A stretch of 64,000 bases of DNA, from assembly GCA_002102555.1 (NCBI GenBank), contig MCFL01000038.1, forward strand, positions 1 through 64,000, written 5' to 3'. Positions 1 through 9,216 of the stretch are shown here, one piece after another (the first letter of the stretch is position 1; every line of letters begins with the position of its first letter). The position numbers were made by a program, and so were the translations under genes. The stretch comes from Catenaria anguillulae PL171. Taxonomy: Eukaryota > Blastocladiomycota > Blastocladiomycetes > Blastocladiales > Catenariaceae. The notes beneath the pieces were generated by a model. The model ran no database searches and had not been told where the DNA came from. It saw only the letters and a program-made list of their open reading frames with translations.

Positions 1-1094
1 AAGATGAGGACGAAGGAGGGCGGTGAGCAGACGGGTGGCGATTCCGCGGGTGCGCAGACGAATCCAGCAACAATCAATGGTGCTCGTGTACTCTTCGAGT
101 ATGGCGCTCGTGCTCAAGGGTATTGGACAGGCACCGACCTTTACCATCAAGTCGTGGACCGACTTATCCCCGTTTTCAATGCCATGCACGGCGACGGGCC
201 AAACGGGCGTCCTTGTCAAGGTCTCTTTGTTTTCGACAATGCGACGGGGCACAAGATCTTTGCGCCGGATGCGCTTGTTGCCAAGAAGCTCCTGGTAAGG
301 ATGGTGGCCAGAACGCGCCCCTTATGCGTGCAACCACATTTGTCGCAGCCGACGGCACAACTCGAGTCCAGTCGATGCAAAACGATCTGGGCGAACCGAA
401 GGGGTTGAAGAGCATTTTGATTGATCGTGATTTGTGGCCGAAAAGGGGTCCAAAGCGGGGACCTGATGGCAAGCCGGTTCCTGTGCAGTGCAAGCAGTGC
501 AAGTCCAAGATGCTTGACGACCCTGGACGCTCGTCGCGTACCGACTGTTGTGCATTGCGTATGGTTGAGTGTTTACCGGATTTTGTCGCGCAAAAGTGTT
601 TGATTGCCGAGGCGCTGGAGGAAGCAGGGCATTTGGTGTTGTTTTTGCCCAAGTTTCACCCGGAACTTAACCGTGCGTTACCTGCCTGACAGTCTGCTTG
701 CTGTAACCCACACTCACGAGCCATGGTTTACTCTTTCTCAGCAATCGAGCGTGTCTGGTCGTTCGCCAAGCAATACGCGCGGGAAAACTGTGGCTTCAGC
801 TTTGACGCTCTTCGTCGACTTGTTCCTCAAGCATTGGACAGCGTCAAGCTGTGCACCATTCGACGCTTTTTCCGGAAATCGGCACGCTTTCTTTCTCTTT
901 ACAAATTACTGACTAACGGCAGTCCCATGCTTGTTGAGTATTTAGCAGACGAGAAGTCCTTCAAGTCGCATCGCCGTGTCGGCCAAAATGACTTGCACGA
1001 CCTGATTGCCAAGTTGGAAGCCAGTCCCTCGCTCGGTGAAAAGGCCAAGGTGATGCTCAAGGAGATGAAGGCGTGTCAAGAGCGTGACGAGTAG
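1..1094 (+). mobile_element. Decayed DDE-type transposase gene, 5' cut by the window edge
   Basis: Three reading-frame blocks together resemble the fungal DDE endonuclease family with the signatures 'LFVFDNATGH' (about 226-255) and 'ELNPIERVW'. The first block (4 to about 300) and the second (about 300-672) are in different frames, so a one-base frameshift lies near 290-305. The second and third blocks join through a GT-AG intron at 673-741 (69 bp): splicing gives exactly ELN-P-IERVW, followed by 'SFAKQYARENC' (about 757-790). The last block ends at a stop at 1092-1094. The catalytic-core spacing (FDN ... ELNxIE) is what is expected of this family from general knowledge. I read it as an inactive copy because of the frameshift. 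The 5' end lies outside the window, and no terminal repeat or target duplication can be assigned. Confidence 0.75.
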
Positions 1095-1817
1095 AAAATT
1101 TTCTTTCCTCTGTGGTGCGTGCTAACGAATCCTGCTCGTTTCTTTGCTCATCCGTCGTGTCATGTTGACCGATTCCAATTCAGTTTTGGCCGCCCCGCAC
1201 GTGTTTCTCAGAAATCACACGGCGAGTGGTAACTTTATTCATTCAATACAATCAATTTTATTGCTCGGAGTTATTTAGACTGTGAGCAAATTTTTGGGGA
1301 GTTGAAAGGTTTGAAAGGTCCGGTCGTTCATCCCATTGATCTGTCGCTCCTCCTCGCGCCTTCACCTGCGCGTTTTGAACGACCGGCACCATAGTGGTGT
1401 CTAACACTTTGTTTCCCATGGCACATTTTGTTTATCTTTTGTTCCATACTGTTCATAGTGTTTTCTTGCTGGTTCAAGTTTCTTTTGGTTTCCCATTTTT
1501 CTCATCAACTGCCAATTTGTTTCCATGATCCCATCAAGTCATTTCCGGTGCATTCACATTTTTTTTTGTGCCCTTTTGGCGTCCTTTCTTTTGCTCAAAA
1601 CTCAATGAATTCATCCCATCGTGGTCTACTGGATACCGCATCTTGGAAATATGCCATCGTGTCAAGCTGTCTCCTGGATCGCCTCAAACGACAAATGGAA
1701 AACAAACGAAGCAAACTGTATTAATATTTACACAAACGAAAGAACACACGAAAACACGGCCCACACAACCCACCACATGCCACCCTGCACCACACATCAT
1801 AGCACACGCTCTTGACT
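1095..1817. other. Intergenic stretch, no gene seen
   Basis: AT-richer sequence between the transposase relic and the convergent SANTA-domain gene. It carries an 11-bp inverted repeat (see the separate entry) and T-rich tracts around 1425-1570. Its open frames are short, pyrimidine-driven and resemble no family I know. Confidence 0.6.
1320..1386. repeat. 11-bp perfect inverted repeat
   Basis: CCGGTCGTTCA at 1320-1330 is matched by its reverse complement TGAACGACCGG at 1376-1386, leaving a 45-base loop. It lies 226 bp after the transposase stop codon. It could be a 3'-end hairpin or part of the element's tail. Function is not shown by the sequence. Confidence 0.5.
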
Positions 1818-4800
1818 TTACTGATGATGACCTTGTGTTCCTGGGGCAGATGCACCTGCCGCCGCACCAGCACCAGCACCAGCGCCGAAAAACTGGGCAA
1901 GCATCTTTGCCAACTCGCCCACGGCCGCCACGCTTGCATCTGCCGCGGCGGCCGGTGACTGTGCAGCAGCCACTTGTGCAGCGGGCGCGGGCGCGCTTGA
2001 ACCTTGTGCGCCGGCTTGGTACAAGTGAAACACGGGGTTGACGAGAATCGGCATGATGAGCGTTTGCGGAACGCCGGCCGCCGCCGGCAAAGGCGACGTG
2101 ATTGTGGGCAGGGGCTTGGTGGTGTCGGCCCCGGCCGCGGCCGCGGGGGCTGGACTCGACAAAGTCCCGGACATGAGAGTTGCAGGCGTAGCAGGCGCCG
2201 GCGGCGCAAGTCCCGCAGTCGTACTCGTGGCTGCCGTCGAGGATGCGGCCGTGGCGGCCGGTGGCGGCAACTGGATGTGCTTGACGGGCGACGGCATGCC
2301 GCCTGCATCGCTCAAATGTGCGGGCGAGCGCGCACACAAGCTCGACGCCGACGTGGTGGATGCGGCGTCACCAATCGATGGCGGCGGCGTTGGCGTCATC
2401 GTGGGCACTGAGGTTGCTGACGGGTTGGGCGAGTTTGGCATGCCGGGCGCGGGCGCTGCCGACGCGGTAGCGGCAACAGAAGAAACAACGGCGGCGGCGG
2501 CGGCCGTTGTGGCACGTGCGCGGGGCGCAGGTGTGGGCGAGGTTTGCCGCGACGTTGGGCCTGACGTGACAATGTGTGCGGCCAATGTAGATGAGGTGGA
2601 TGGGTCAGCGAGACGGCGGCGTTTGGATGTGGGGACGGATCCAAGCGCAAAGGCTGACGAGGGGGTTTGCACGGTCGCTGTTGGGTCCGTGGATGGCGTT
2701 GGCGACACTGGGGATGATTCACGCGAGCGTTTCTTGGACGATGAGGCGGCCGCGGGGATGGTGGGTGGCGGTGGCAGAGGGATCTGGACGCTGTCCATGA
2801 CCCACGACCGTGTACGCTCCATGGACGACATGGGCGCGGCGGCAATGTCGGTTGAAGCGGATGCATTTGTGGCTGGCGTCAGCAACCGTGTTGTGCAGGC
2901 GGATCCGGTCAAGGGAGGGTCAATGTCCATGGGGTCCTCGACCTCGTCCTCGTCCTGCGGTGCTTGCGACTGCGGTTGTGCAGCGGCCTGCTTGGCCTCA
3001 TCGGCCGCTTGCGTCGTCTCTTGCGCTCTTGGCATTTGCTCGTCCGTAGAGGCAGCCGCGGGCGGCGGAGAAATCACGGGTGCCACTTTTGGTCGGACCG
3101 GGGTCCCAGCCTTGACAACAACACGCTTCTTGCCTGCATCGACAGAGATCTGCTTGCCTGATCCACTCACGCCTGCACTTGACTGCACGGCTTTGCCTGG
3201 CAACAAAGACTGTTGCTTGGCGGGCACACTCGCATTTGCCACGCCAACAGGTGCCTTCCCATTGCTTGCCTTGACGCCACCCGATCCAATACCAGCACCA
3301 ACACCAACACCAACAGCCATGGCATTTGCCGCCGCCAATGCCCCAGTCACACTCACATGTGCCCCCAAGCCCAGTCCCGACCTACCGTTTCCCAAGCTGA
3401 GCGCTGCGGGCGACAAGACCGACGATAGCGGCGCCGGTTTGATGGCGCCGGGTCCCGAGACTCGAGCGACGCGCGGCCGCGCAACGCGACTGGGCGGCAC
3501 CGCCACCGTGGCCGTGGCCGTAGGGGTGGATTTACTTCCCGCGGTGGTTGCCTCGTCCGATGCATTCACAAGGAGTTGCGGCGGCCTGGCCTGCCGTAGC
3601 GCCGATCCCGTCGCGCTTGCACCTGGTCTGTGTGCCGCTGTGGCCGGGGTGGCCGTCGCCGAGGCGTTCGTCCCGAGTCCCATACCCGTGGACTTCGCCA
3701 ATGGTGCGTGTGTGGATGTCGTACTCGATGCTGCTGGTTTTTTCCTATGCGTGCTTGCGCTTGAACTTGGACATAGTAACTGCGCTTGGCCGTGAGCGCC
3801 AGAGCCCGGATGAACCCACGACTCGGAACCCGTGGCGAGCGGAGTGCGGGACGCAGGATCACCATGTACGCCTTGATTGGCAATTGGGGCTTGGTCTTGT
3901 TGTTGGGCATGCCGTGCACATGACGCTTGTTGGTGTTGGTGTTGTTGTTGTTGTTGCAGGTGCGCGTCTTGCTGCTGCGGGGCGTGTGAGCCGGCAGCGT
4001 CCTGGGCACGCCATCGCAACTGCTGTTGGTGCGATGCACGGGCGCCATGCGCTGGCGACACCGAATGGCGCGCAGCATGCGCTGAATCCAGTTGATGCTG
4101 GTTGCCATTTGCATGTGCTTTTGGGCTTGGCGAGCGAGGACGTCGACACGACTGGTGCGCCAAAGCCGAGGTGGAGCACGACGAACAAGAAGCGGTCGCC
4201 GTGGCGATCGGCTCTTGTTCTTGTTCCGGGATGGAATTCGGGAGCGGAAGCGGCTTCGGATCGTCGTCGGGCTTGGTAGCTCGAGCGGTGAGTGAGTCCT
4301 CAACAAAGTGCGCGTTGCCTTGGTTAGTAGCCTCGCCAAAAGAAGAAGCCTGCGCACTTGTCTCGTCAGTCACCGAGTCTCCCTGGACACCGGGCGTGGA
4401 TGGTGCCACTTGCGCGGCGTGTACGGCCGTCATGATCATGTCCACGAGCATGTCGGCAGACATGGCGCTCTGTTCGTTGTTGACGTTGTGATCTTTGTTG
4501 AGTTGCATAGCGCCGGCGGTTGCGTCACCGTCCGTCTCCTCCTCCTCCTCATCCGAGTCCATTTGCATGACCTCCTCCTCGTCCTCTTCGTGTCCGTGGG
4601 CCAGAGTGTCATTGGTAGTAGCGGCATTGGAAGTGATTTGGATGGATGCGGGAGCAGCGGGGGACGTGGCGGCCGAGGGCGGGCCGGATTGGATGCCAGT
4701 GGTCTGGCAAAGTTGCGCGAGCGAGCGGGGCGTGGCAGTCACAGATGAGGTAAATGTGGAGTGAATGTCGTCGTCGGATTCACCCCCAGAGACAGTGAAG

Positions 4801-5459
4801 GCGGCGGGCTTGATTGGCGAGCCTGCCGTCAGAGTTTTGGTGGAGGGAGTCGAGTCGACTGATGACATGGTACGTGTCAGAGCAAACCAAAGACGAAAAG
4901 GGTGAAAAAAAGACGACATACTCTTTGACTCGACCAGCACCTTGTCGACAATTTGGACCCAGTTATCGGGGAATCCATGCTCAAACTTTTGAACAAAAGC
5001 GTCATCAAAGACGGCGGCATCCATCCACTGGCGGTTGATGGCACCGTGCAAGACATAGACGGTGCCCGTGAATGTGGCGACCGAGTTGGAGCTGACGCGG
5101 CGGGCAACCACGGACGAGTGCCAGATGCGGTTGTTGCGGTTGTTGCGGTTGTGGGTCGGAGTGGGTTCCGTGTTAGCGTGAGCGTTAGAGTTAGAGTTAG
5201 AGTTAGCGTTGGGGTTGGGGTTGGGGTTGAGGGGATCGACAAGAATGCCCTCAACGACTAGCCAATATCGATTGTGCTTGATAAATCGCTTGTCGGCAAC
5301 CACCTTTCGAATCCGCCAGTGGGTGAGGTGGATTTCCTTGGTGGGTTCCTTTGGGTTGGAAGCGAAGGTGTTGTTGTTGATGGCCGAGATGGCCTTGATG
5401 GGGGAGGATTCGAGAGTCATGTTGTTGAAGTTGTTGGCGGTAACGTTGAGGGGAGACAT
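1818..5459 (-). CDS. SANTA-domain protein, KNL2/Mis18BP1-like centromere factor candidate
   Basis: 1213-residue reading frame. Residues about 43-172 match the SANTA domain: 'LTHWRIRKV', then 'YWLVVEGIL', a low-complexity insert at about 75-110 (Asn-Pro and Asn-Ser repeats), then 'WHSSVVARRVSSNSV', 'GTVYVLHG' and 'GFPDNW'. SANTA domains occur in KNL2/M18BP1, which help load centromeric histone H3, so a kinetochore role is inferred from family. The remaining 1000 residues are Ala/Pro/Ser/Thr-rich and mostly disordered, with an acidic patch near residues 295-315. A GT-AG intron of 63 bp (4921-4859) is likely: it removes 21 codons just after the domain, is a multiple of three and has no stop, so spliced and unspliced forms both stay in frame. 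No SANT/Myb domain is visible. The large plus-strand frame opposite is a composition shadow. Confidence 0.8.
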   Translation of the reverse strand: MSPLNVTANNFNNMTLESSPIKAISAINNNTFASNPKEPTKEIHLTHWRIRKVVADKRFIKHNRYWLVVEGILVDPLNPNPNPNANSNSNSNAHANTEPTPTHNRNNRNNRIWHSSVVARRVSSNSVATFTGTVYVLHGAINRQWMDAAVFDDAFVQKFEHGFPDNWVQIVDKVLVESKSMSSFFHPFRLWFALTRTMSSVDSTPSTKTLTAGSPIKPAAFTVSGGESDDDIHSTFTSSVTATPRSLAQLCQTTGIQSGPPSAATSPAAPASIQITSNAATTNDTLAHGHEEDEEEVMQMDSDEEEEETDGDATAGAMQLNKDHNVNNEQSAMSADMLVDMIMTAVHAAQVAPSTPGVQGDSVTDETSAQASSFGEATNQGNAHFVEDSLTARATKPDDDPKPLPLPNSIPEQEQEPIATATASCSSCSTSALAHQSCRRPRSPSPKAHANGNQHQLDSAHAARHSVSPAHGARASHQQQLRWRAQDAAGSHAPQQQDAHLQQQQQHQHQQASCARHAQQQDQAPIANQGVHGDPASRTPLATGSESWVHPGSGAHGQAQLLCPSSSASTHRKKPAASSTTSTHAPLAKSTGMGLGTNASATATPATAAHRPGASATGSALRQARPPQLLVNASDEATTAGSKSTPTATATVAVPPSRVARPRVARVSGPGAIKPAPLSSVLSPAALSLGNGRSGLGLGAHVSVTGALAAANAMAVGVGVGAGIGSGGVKASNGKAPVGVANASVPAKQQSLLPGKAVQSSAGVSGSGKQISVDAGKKRVVVKAGTPVRPKVAPVISPPPAAASTDEQMPRAQETTQAADEAKQAAAQPQSQAPQDEDEVEDPMDIDPPLTGSACTTRLLTPATNASASTDIAAAPMSSMERTRSWVMDSVQIPLPPPPTIPAAASSSKKRSRESSPVSPTPSTDPTATVQTPSSAFALGSVPTSKRRRLADPSTSSTLAAHIVTSGPTSRQTSPTPAPRARATTAAAAAVVSSVAATASAAPAPGMPNSPNPSATSVPTMTPTPPPSIGDAASTTSASSLCARSPAHLSDAGGMPSPVKHIQLPPPAATAASSTAATSTTAGLAPPAPATPATLMSGTLSSPAPAAAAGADTTKPLPTITSPLPAAAGVPQTLIMPILVNPVFHLYQAGAQGSSAPAPAAQVAAAQSPAAAADASVAAVGELAKMLAQFFGAGAGAGAAAGASAPGTQGHHQ
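5171..5230. repeat. Telomere-like hexamer minisatellite inside the SANTA domain coding region
   Basis: Direct hexamers of the type GTTAGA/GTTAGC pass into GTTGGG on the plus strand. Read on the coding (minus) strand they give alternating Asn-Pro and Asn-Ser/Asn-Ala dipeptides. The array keeps the frame because the unit is six bases. Confidence 0.7.
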
Positions 5460-5872
5460 GTGAAGTTGAGTTTGCGGATTGAGCTTGAGCTTGAATGAAT
5501 GGCCAGTTGGAGTTGGCGGTGGAGTATGTCACAGAGGGCTTGAAAAGGGTTGAGGGTGCCAATGGTGGTTGCGTAGAGTTGGTCGAGTCCAAATTTTCCT
5601 GCTGAAGCTTATTGCATTGCGATTTGAGTGTTTTATGATATATGTGTCAATGTTTTTCTTATGTACAATGTCAGTCCAATGTTACCCAACGATGCGATGG
5701 ATCGATCGGCGGCCCTCCCCTCAAACAACCAAACCAAACCAAACCAAACCAAAAGGAAAAGGAAAAGAGGGCCGCCGATCTGTGGAGTGATCCTTGACTC
5801 CACTCCACTGCAATTCACTCCCCTCAACATCACTATTTATAATGAACAATGTCAACTATCGAATGATATGGA
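5460..5872. promoter_or_regulatory. Divergent promoter region with a 14-bp inverted repeat
   Basis: This 413-bp space separates two divergent genes. GATCGGCGGCCCTC at 5704-5717 and its exact reverse complement at 5767-5780 flank a 49-base loop made largely of AAACC units and AAGGA. Fifteen bases starting in the right arm (5769-5783, GGGCCGCCGATCTGT) recur exactly at 18282-18296, upstream of the NUBP2 gene. A shared cis element is inferred, not shown. Confidence 0.5.
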
Positions 5873-7513
5873 ATGCCTTTGACCTCAAATGCCATGTCCG
5901 CATCTCTGCCCTCCTTGTCTTGGGTATCGCCGGTCTCGGTCTCGGTCTCGGCAGCGTCCACCGTCTCAGTATTGGTGTTGCGCCGCCACCACCATCTCAA
6001 CTTCTCACATCGGCAACTTCCGCCACGCCTCACGCTCTCCTCGGTTGCTCAAGGTGGCCGTCTCTCCATCGGTCCGCCAACGCCAATCCAAACACCCATG
6101 CAGCGATTCTCGTCTTGCACCTGCACCTGCCCACAACATCACCGCCAACACCATCCCCCGCGGATACCACACATTCCGATACCCTCCTTTCTTCTTGTTC
6201 CTCCGACTTCAACCATACCTGCCTCGCGCGCCTTCTCCCACTCCTCCACACACCTCTTTCCGCCGGCCGCTCGCCGCTCGCCACCCCCAAAGACCGAAAC
6301 ACGGCCCCTCTCCGATGCCTCTCGCGCCCATCTCCTGTCCGCTGCATCTGCAGACCCGCGATCCGCGGCCGCATCTGCATCCCTGGTCAAGGACGGCGAC
6401 TGGTTATGCTCCAAATGCCACTTTCTCAACTTTGCATCGCGCTCCTCTTGTTGGCGATGTGCCCATGTGCCCTTGTCGCCTGCGCAGCGCGATCCCATTC
6501 GCACATCCAAGATCGAGCCCGTGGTGGTGGGCATGCGCGCGGCCACCGTTTTGGGCAAGCAAGTCGTGCTGGTGTTTATTGAAATGCCATTATCGGCCAC
6601 CGCTCAAGAGCAAGTGCAAGAGCAAGTGCAAGAGCAAGAGCAAGACGAGCATGAATGGGCATGTTGCTCGTCTGATTGCACATCTGCTCACAATCACCAC
6701 CATCATCATAATGTCACCGTCAAGAACGACCCGGGACTCGTCACGGCCGACACGCAACCACAACCGCCCATTGCCGAGCTCACCGACACCCTGTTCCAAT
6801 CGCTCAAACTGTCGCCGTCGCCCATTGCCCAAACCCTCAAGCACGCACACTCGACGGGGTCGCTTGCCCTGCTCACGGGCGACTGGATCTGCCCTTCGTG
6901 CTCGGTCGTCAACTATGCGTTTCGCGACACCTGCTTCAAGTGCGACCACGATGCGTTGGATGCCCATGTCCCTGGCCGCCGCCTCGTTGTGTTGCCGCGC
7001 CAAATGATGTTGACATCGTCAAACACGCTCAATAGCAAAAGTGTGTTGCGGGCCTTGGCAAAGTTGCAAGGTCTTTGGCAAGGATCGTTGGCCAAGGGCA
7101 AGTCCACCGTCGGCCCCCTTTGGGCGTGCACCAATTGCTTGTATGTGAACCGGTGGGGCGCGCACGTGTGCCGCAAATGCGGCCATGATCGTGACGGGTG
7201 GAGTCGGACCGTGTATCGCACGGCGGTTGGCGGCGAGCAGCAACAAGTGGCGCCAGTGCCAGTGGAGGGATACGTGTGGGTGGATCGAGGACGAGCTGAG
7301 CAAGTGCTGCTACCAGAGCAGGAGCAACAGCACGAGGAGGAGGAAGCGTATGGCGAGGACGAGGGCCAGGAGCTGGTGCCCAAGGTGGATTTGACTGGGC
7401 GTGACAAGGCAAGGGACAAGGCCGCCGTGGCAAAGGCCAACCGAGGGTGGAAGAGAAGAGAGGAGGGTGCTGCTCAACGGGATGGGGATCAAGACGAATG
7501 GGAATGTGATTGA
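5873..7513 (+). CDS. Protein with three RanBP2-type zinc fingers
   Basis: 546 residues, single exon. Three RanBP2-type (zf-RanBP) fingers are clear: residues about 175-197 (DGDWLCSKCHFLNF then CWRC), 336-358 (TGDWICPSCSVVNY then CFKC) and 416-438 (WACTNCLYVNR then CRKC). Each has the W-x-C-x2-C-x3-N core and a closing C-x2-C pair. Such fingers bind single-stranded RNA, ubiquitin or Ran depending on the protein. Linkers hold a Gln/Glu repeat (about 246-260), a His run (about 274-279) and a highly charged tail. The first 140 residues are Pro/Ser-rich. Another in-frame ATG lies at 5894, so the start is uncertain. Chytrid and plant organellar RNA-binding proteins share triple fingers, but no orthologue is claimed. 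Confidence 0.75.
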   Translation: MPLTSNAMSASLPSLSWVSPVSVSVSAASTVSVLVLRRHHHLNFSHRQLPPRLTLSSVAQGGRLSIGPPTPIQTPMQRFSSCTCTCPQHHRQHHPPRIPHIPIPSFLLVPPTSTIPASRAFSHSSTHLFPPAARRSPPPKTETRPLSDASRAHLLSAASADPRSAAASASLVKDGDWLCSKCHFLNFASRSSCWRCAHVPLSPAQRDPIRTSKIEPVVVGMRAATVLGKQVVLVFIEMPLSATAQEQVQEQVQEQEQDEHEWACCSSDCTSAHNHHHHHNVTVKNDPGLVTADTQPQPPIAELTDTLFQSLKLSPSPIAQTLKHAHSTGSLALLTGDWICPSCSVVNYAFRDTCFKCDHDALDAHVPGRRLVVLPRQMMLTSSNTLNSKSVLRALAKLQGLWQGSLAKGKSTVGPLWACTNCLYVNRWGAHVCRKCGHDRDGWSRTVYRTAVGGEQQQVAPVPVEGYVWVDRGRAEQVLLPEQEQQHEEEEAYGEDEGQELVPKVDLTGRDKARDKAAVAKANRGWKRREEGAAQRDGDQDEWECD

Positions 7514-8227
7514 ACTGTCTCGACACATTTCATTACATACATATATACATACCTCTCTCCCTTGACTGGCTCGGGTGCAACACGGTTGAGATTCGAGACT
7601 GACAGTTTGCTCAGAGTTGGCCGTGCACGCGTAAAGCACGTGAGCGCGTTAACGTGTCACTCACTGACTTTCTCCGCCACAATTGCAAAACGGTCGGTTG
7701 ACGGGTTGTTGTGATGTATATTTATTAATGGTCTCCGCCAGCTCAAGCATATTCATCTTTCATGTCCATGTCATGCTGACTTGACGAGATACACAATACG
7801 CTACGCAAAGTTTGCTCGCCACCCGCCATCATCGCGTCCCGCCGCCGATCCAGATCTCGCCCCCGCCACCACACCCCAACATCCTAACAACCAACAACCC
7901 ACGGTCACCTACCGCCCATAGTCCCATTGGTGGGTTGCCGTACACTTTCTTTGCATCCTCCATTCATTTCATGGCCGTGCCGCCTCCCACCCGCACAAGC
8001 CGCGGCGTCATCTTGTTTGCTGGCAGTTTGCGTGCATCGAAGTGTTGGATGGGCTGGCGACGGAGACAGGGCCACCAACCTCGACGATGACTGACCCGCC
8101 CACGATTTGTCCTCTCACTCTCCTTGTATCAATTCTGTTGCCTAATTCATTATTACCGTCCTGCCGCTTTTTCTGTAATCCGATCTATCAACAACAAACA
8201 CATTCAGACATTCAGACAGCGCGCGCC
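7514..8227. other. Intergenic and 5' flank of the SURF4 gene
   Basis: Holds an AT-rich patch (TATATTTATTAATGG near 7716) and GCCGCCGATC at 7841-7850, a ten-base match to the motif seen at 5771-5780 and 18284-18293. C-rich sequence follows (7840-8000). No gene is seen. Confidence 0.45.
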
Positions 8228-9216
8228 ATGACGACCCTCCAACAGTTCAAGCCCTTCACGTCTCAAGTCGAGGACACGCTCGACCGCATCGGCCACCCTC
8301 TCAAACCCTACCTGCCGGGCCTTGCGCGCTTCCTGCTCGTTGTCACCTTCCTCGAAGACTCGCTCCGCATCGTGACCCAATGGGAGGACCAGCTGTGGTA
8401 CCTTGAAAAGCACCGCGGCATGCCCTGGGGCGTCTCGCACACGTTCCTCATGGTCAATGTGCTCGTGATGCTCGTGTGCTCGACCATGGCCATTGCCCAA
8501 AAGCAAACAAACTATGCCGTTGCTGGCCTGTTTGCCGTGATCCTGTCGCAATCCATCGGCTACGGCTTGCTCTTTGACTTTGCCTTCTTTATCCGCAACT
8601 TGTCTGTGATTGGTGGCCTGCTCATGTTGCTTGCCGAGGCATACGCAAAGTCGCGCCGGTCCTACTTCCCGGGCTTGCCGGCGTTGTCCGAGACGGACAA
8701 GTCGACGTATTTGCAGCTCGGTGGCCGCGTGTTGCTGGTGCTCTTGTTCATTTCCATCATGTTTGCCGGTGAGTTTACTTTGTTGCGTGCGGGCATGAGT
8801 GTGATTGGCGCCATTGCGTGCTTGATGGTGGCAGTTGGGTTCAAGGCAAAGTGGTCGGCGCTGTTTTTGGTGGTGTTTTTGAGCTTGTTTAATGTGCTCA
8901 TGAACAACTGGTGGTCTTTGCACCATACCCATCCTCAACGGTCCGTCACATGTCCCTCTTTGGTATTGGGTTTTTCGTGGGCCATTCTCTTGACACACGT
9001 TTTTTGCTTTGTTGTGCATTGTAGCGACTACATCAAGTACGATTTCTTCCAAACCTTGTCCATCATGGGCGGGTTCTTGCTGCTCGTCAACTTGGGCCCT
9101 GGCGGCATTAGGTCCGTCACCTTTCTCTCATGTCTCTTTTTGTTCCTATTCCCCGCTGCTGACACCGTTAATTTTTTCCACTTGAAAACAGTGTCGACGA
9201 AAAGAAGAAGTACTAA
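8228..9216 (+). CDS. SURF4/Erv29 ER cargo receptor
   Basis: Three exons (8228-8940, 9025-9111, 9192-9216) give 274 residues, close to the roughly 270-310 of SURF4/Erv29. These multi-pass proteins collect soluble secretory cargo into COPII vesicles at the ER. Family marks are the N-terminal 'LPGLARFLLVVTFLEDSLRI', 'RDYIKYDFFQTLSIMGG' created exactly at the first exon join, and 'LGPGGISVDEKKKY' ending the protein. The last residues KKKY-stop fit a C-terminal KKXX dilysine signal for Golgi-to-ER retrieval. About seven hydrophobic segments are visible. Both introns (84 and 80 bp) start with GTCCGT, an unusual donor here. An in-frame upstream extension to 8042 exists, but ATG 8228 gives the family's usual N-terminus. 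Confidence 0.93.

Noticed and set aside
2038..3795. 585-codon plus-strand open frame
   Set aside because: It lies wholly opposite the SANTA-domain gene. Its Ala/Gly/Val-rich translation is the complement of Ala/Pro/Ser/Thr codons in GC-rich DNA and shows no domain.
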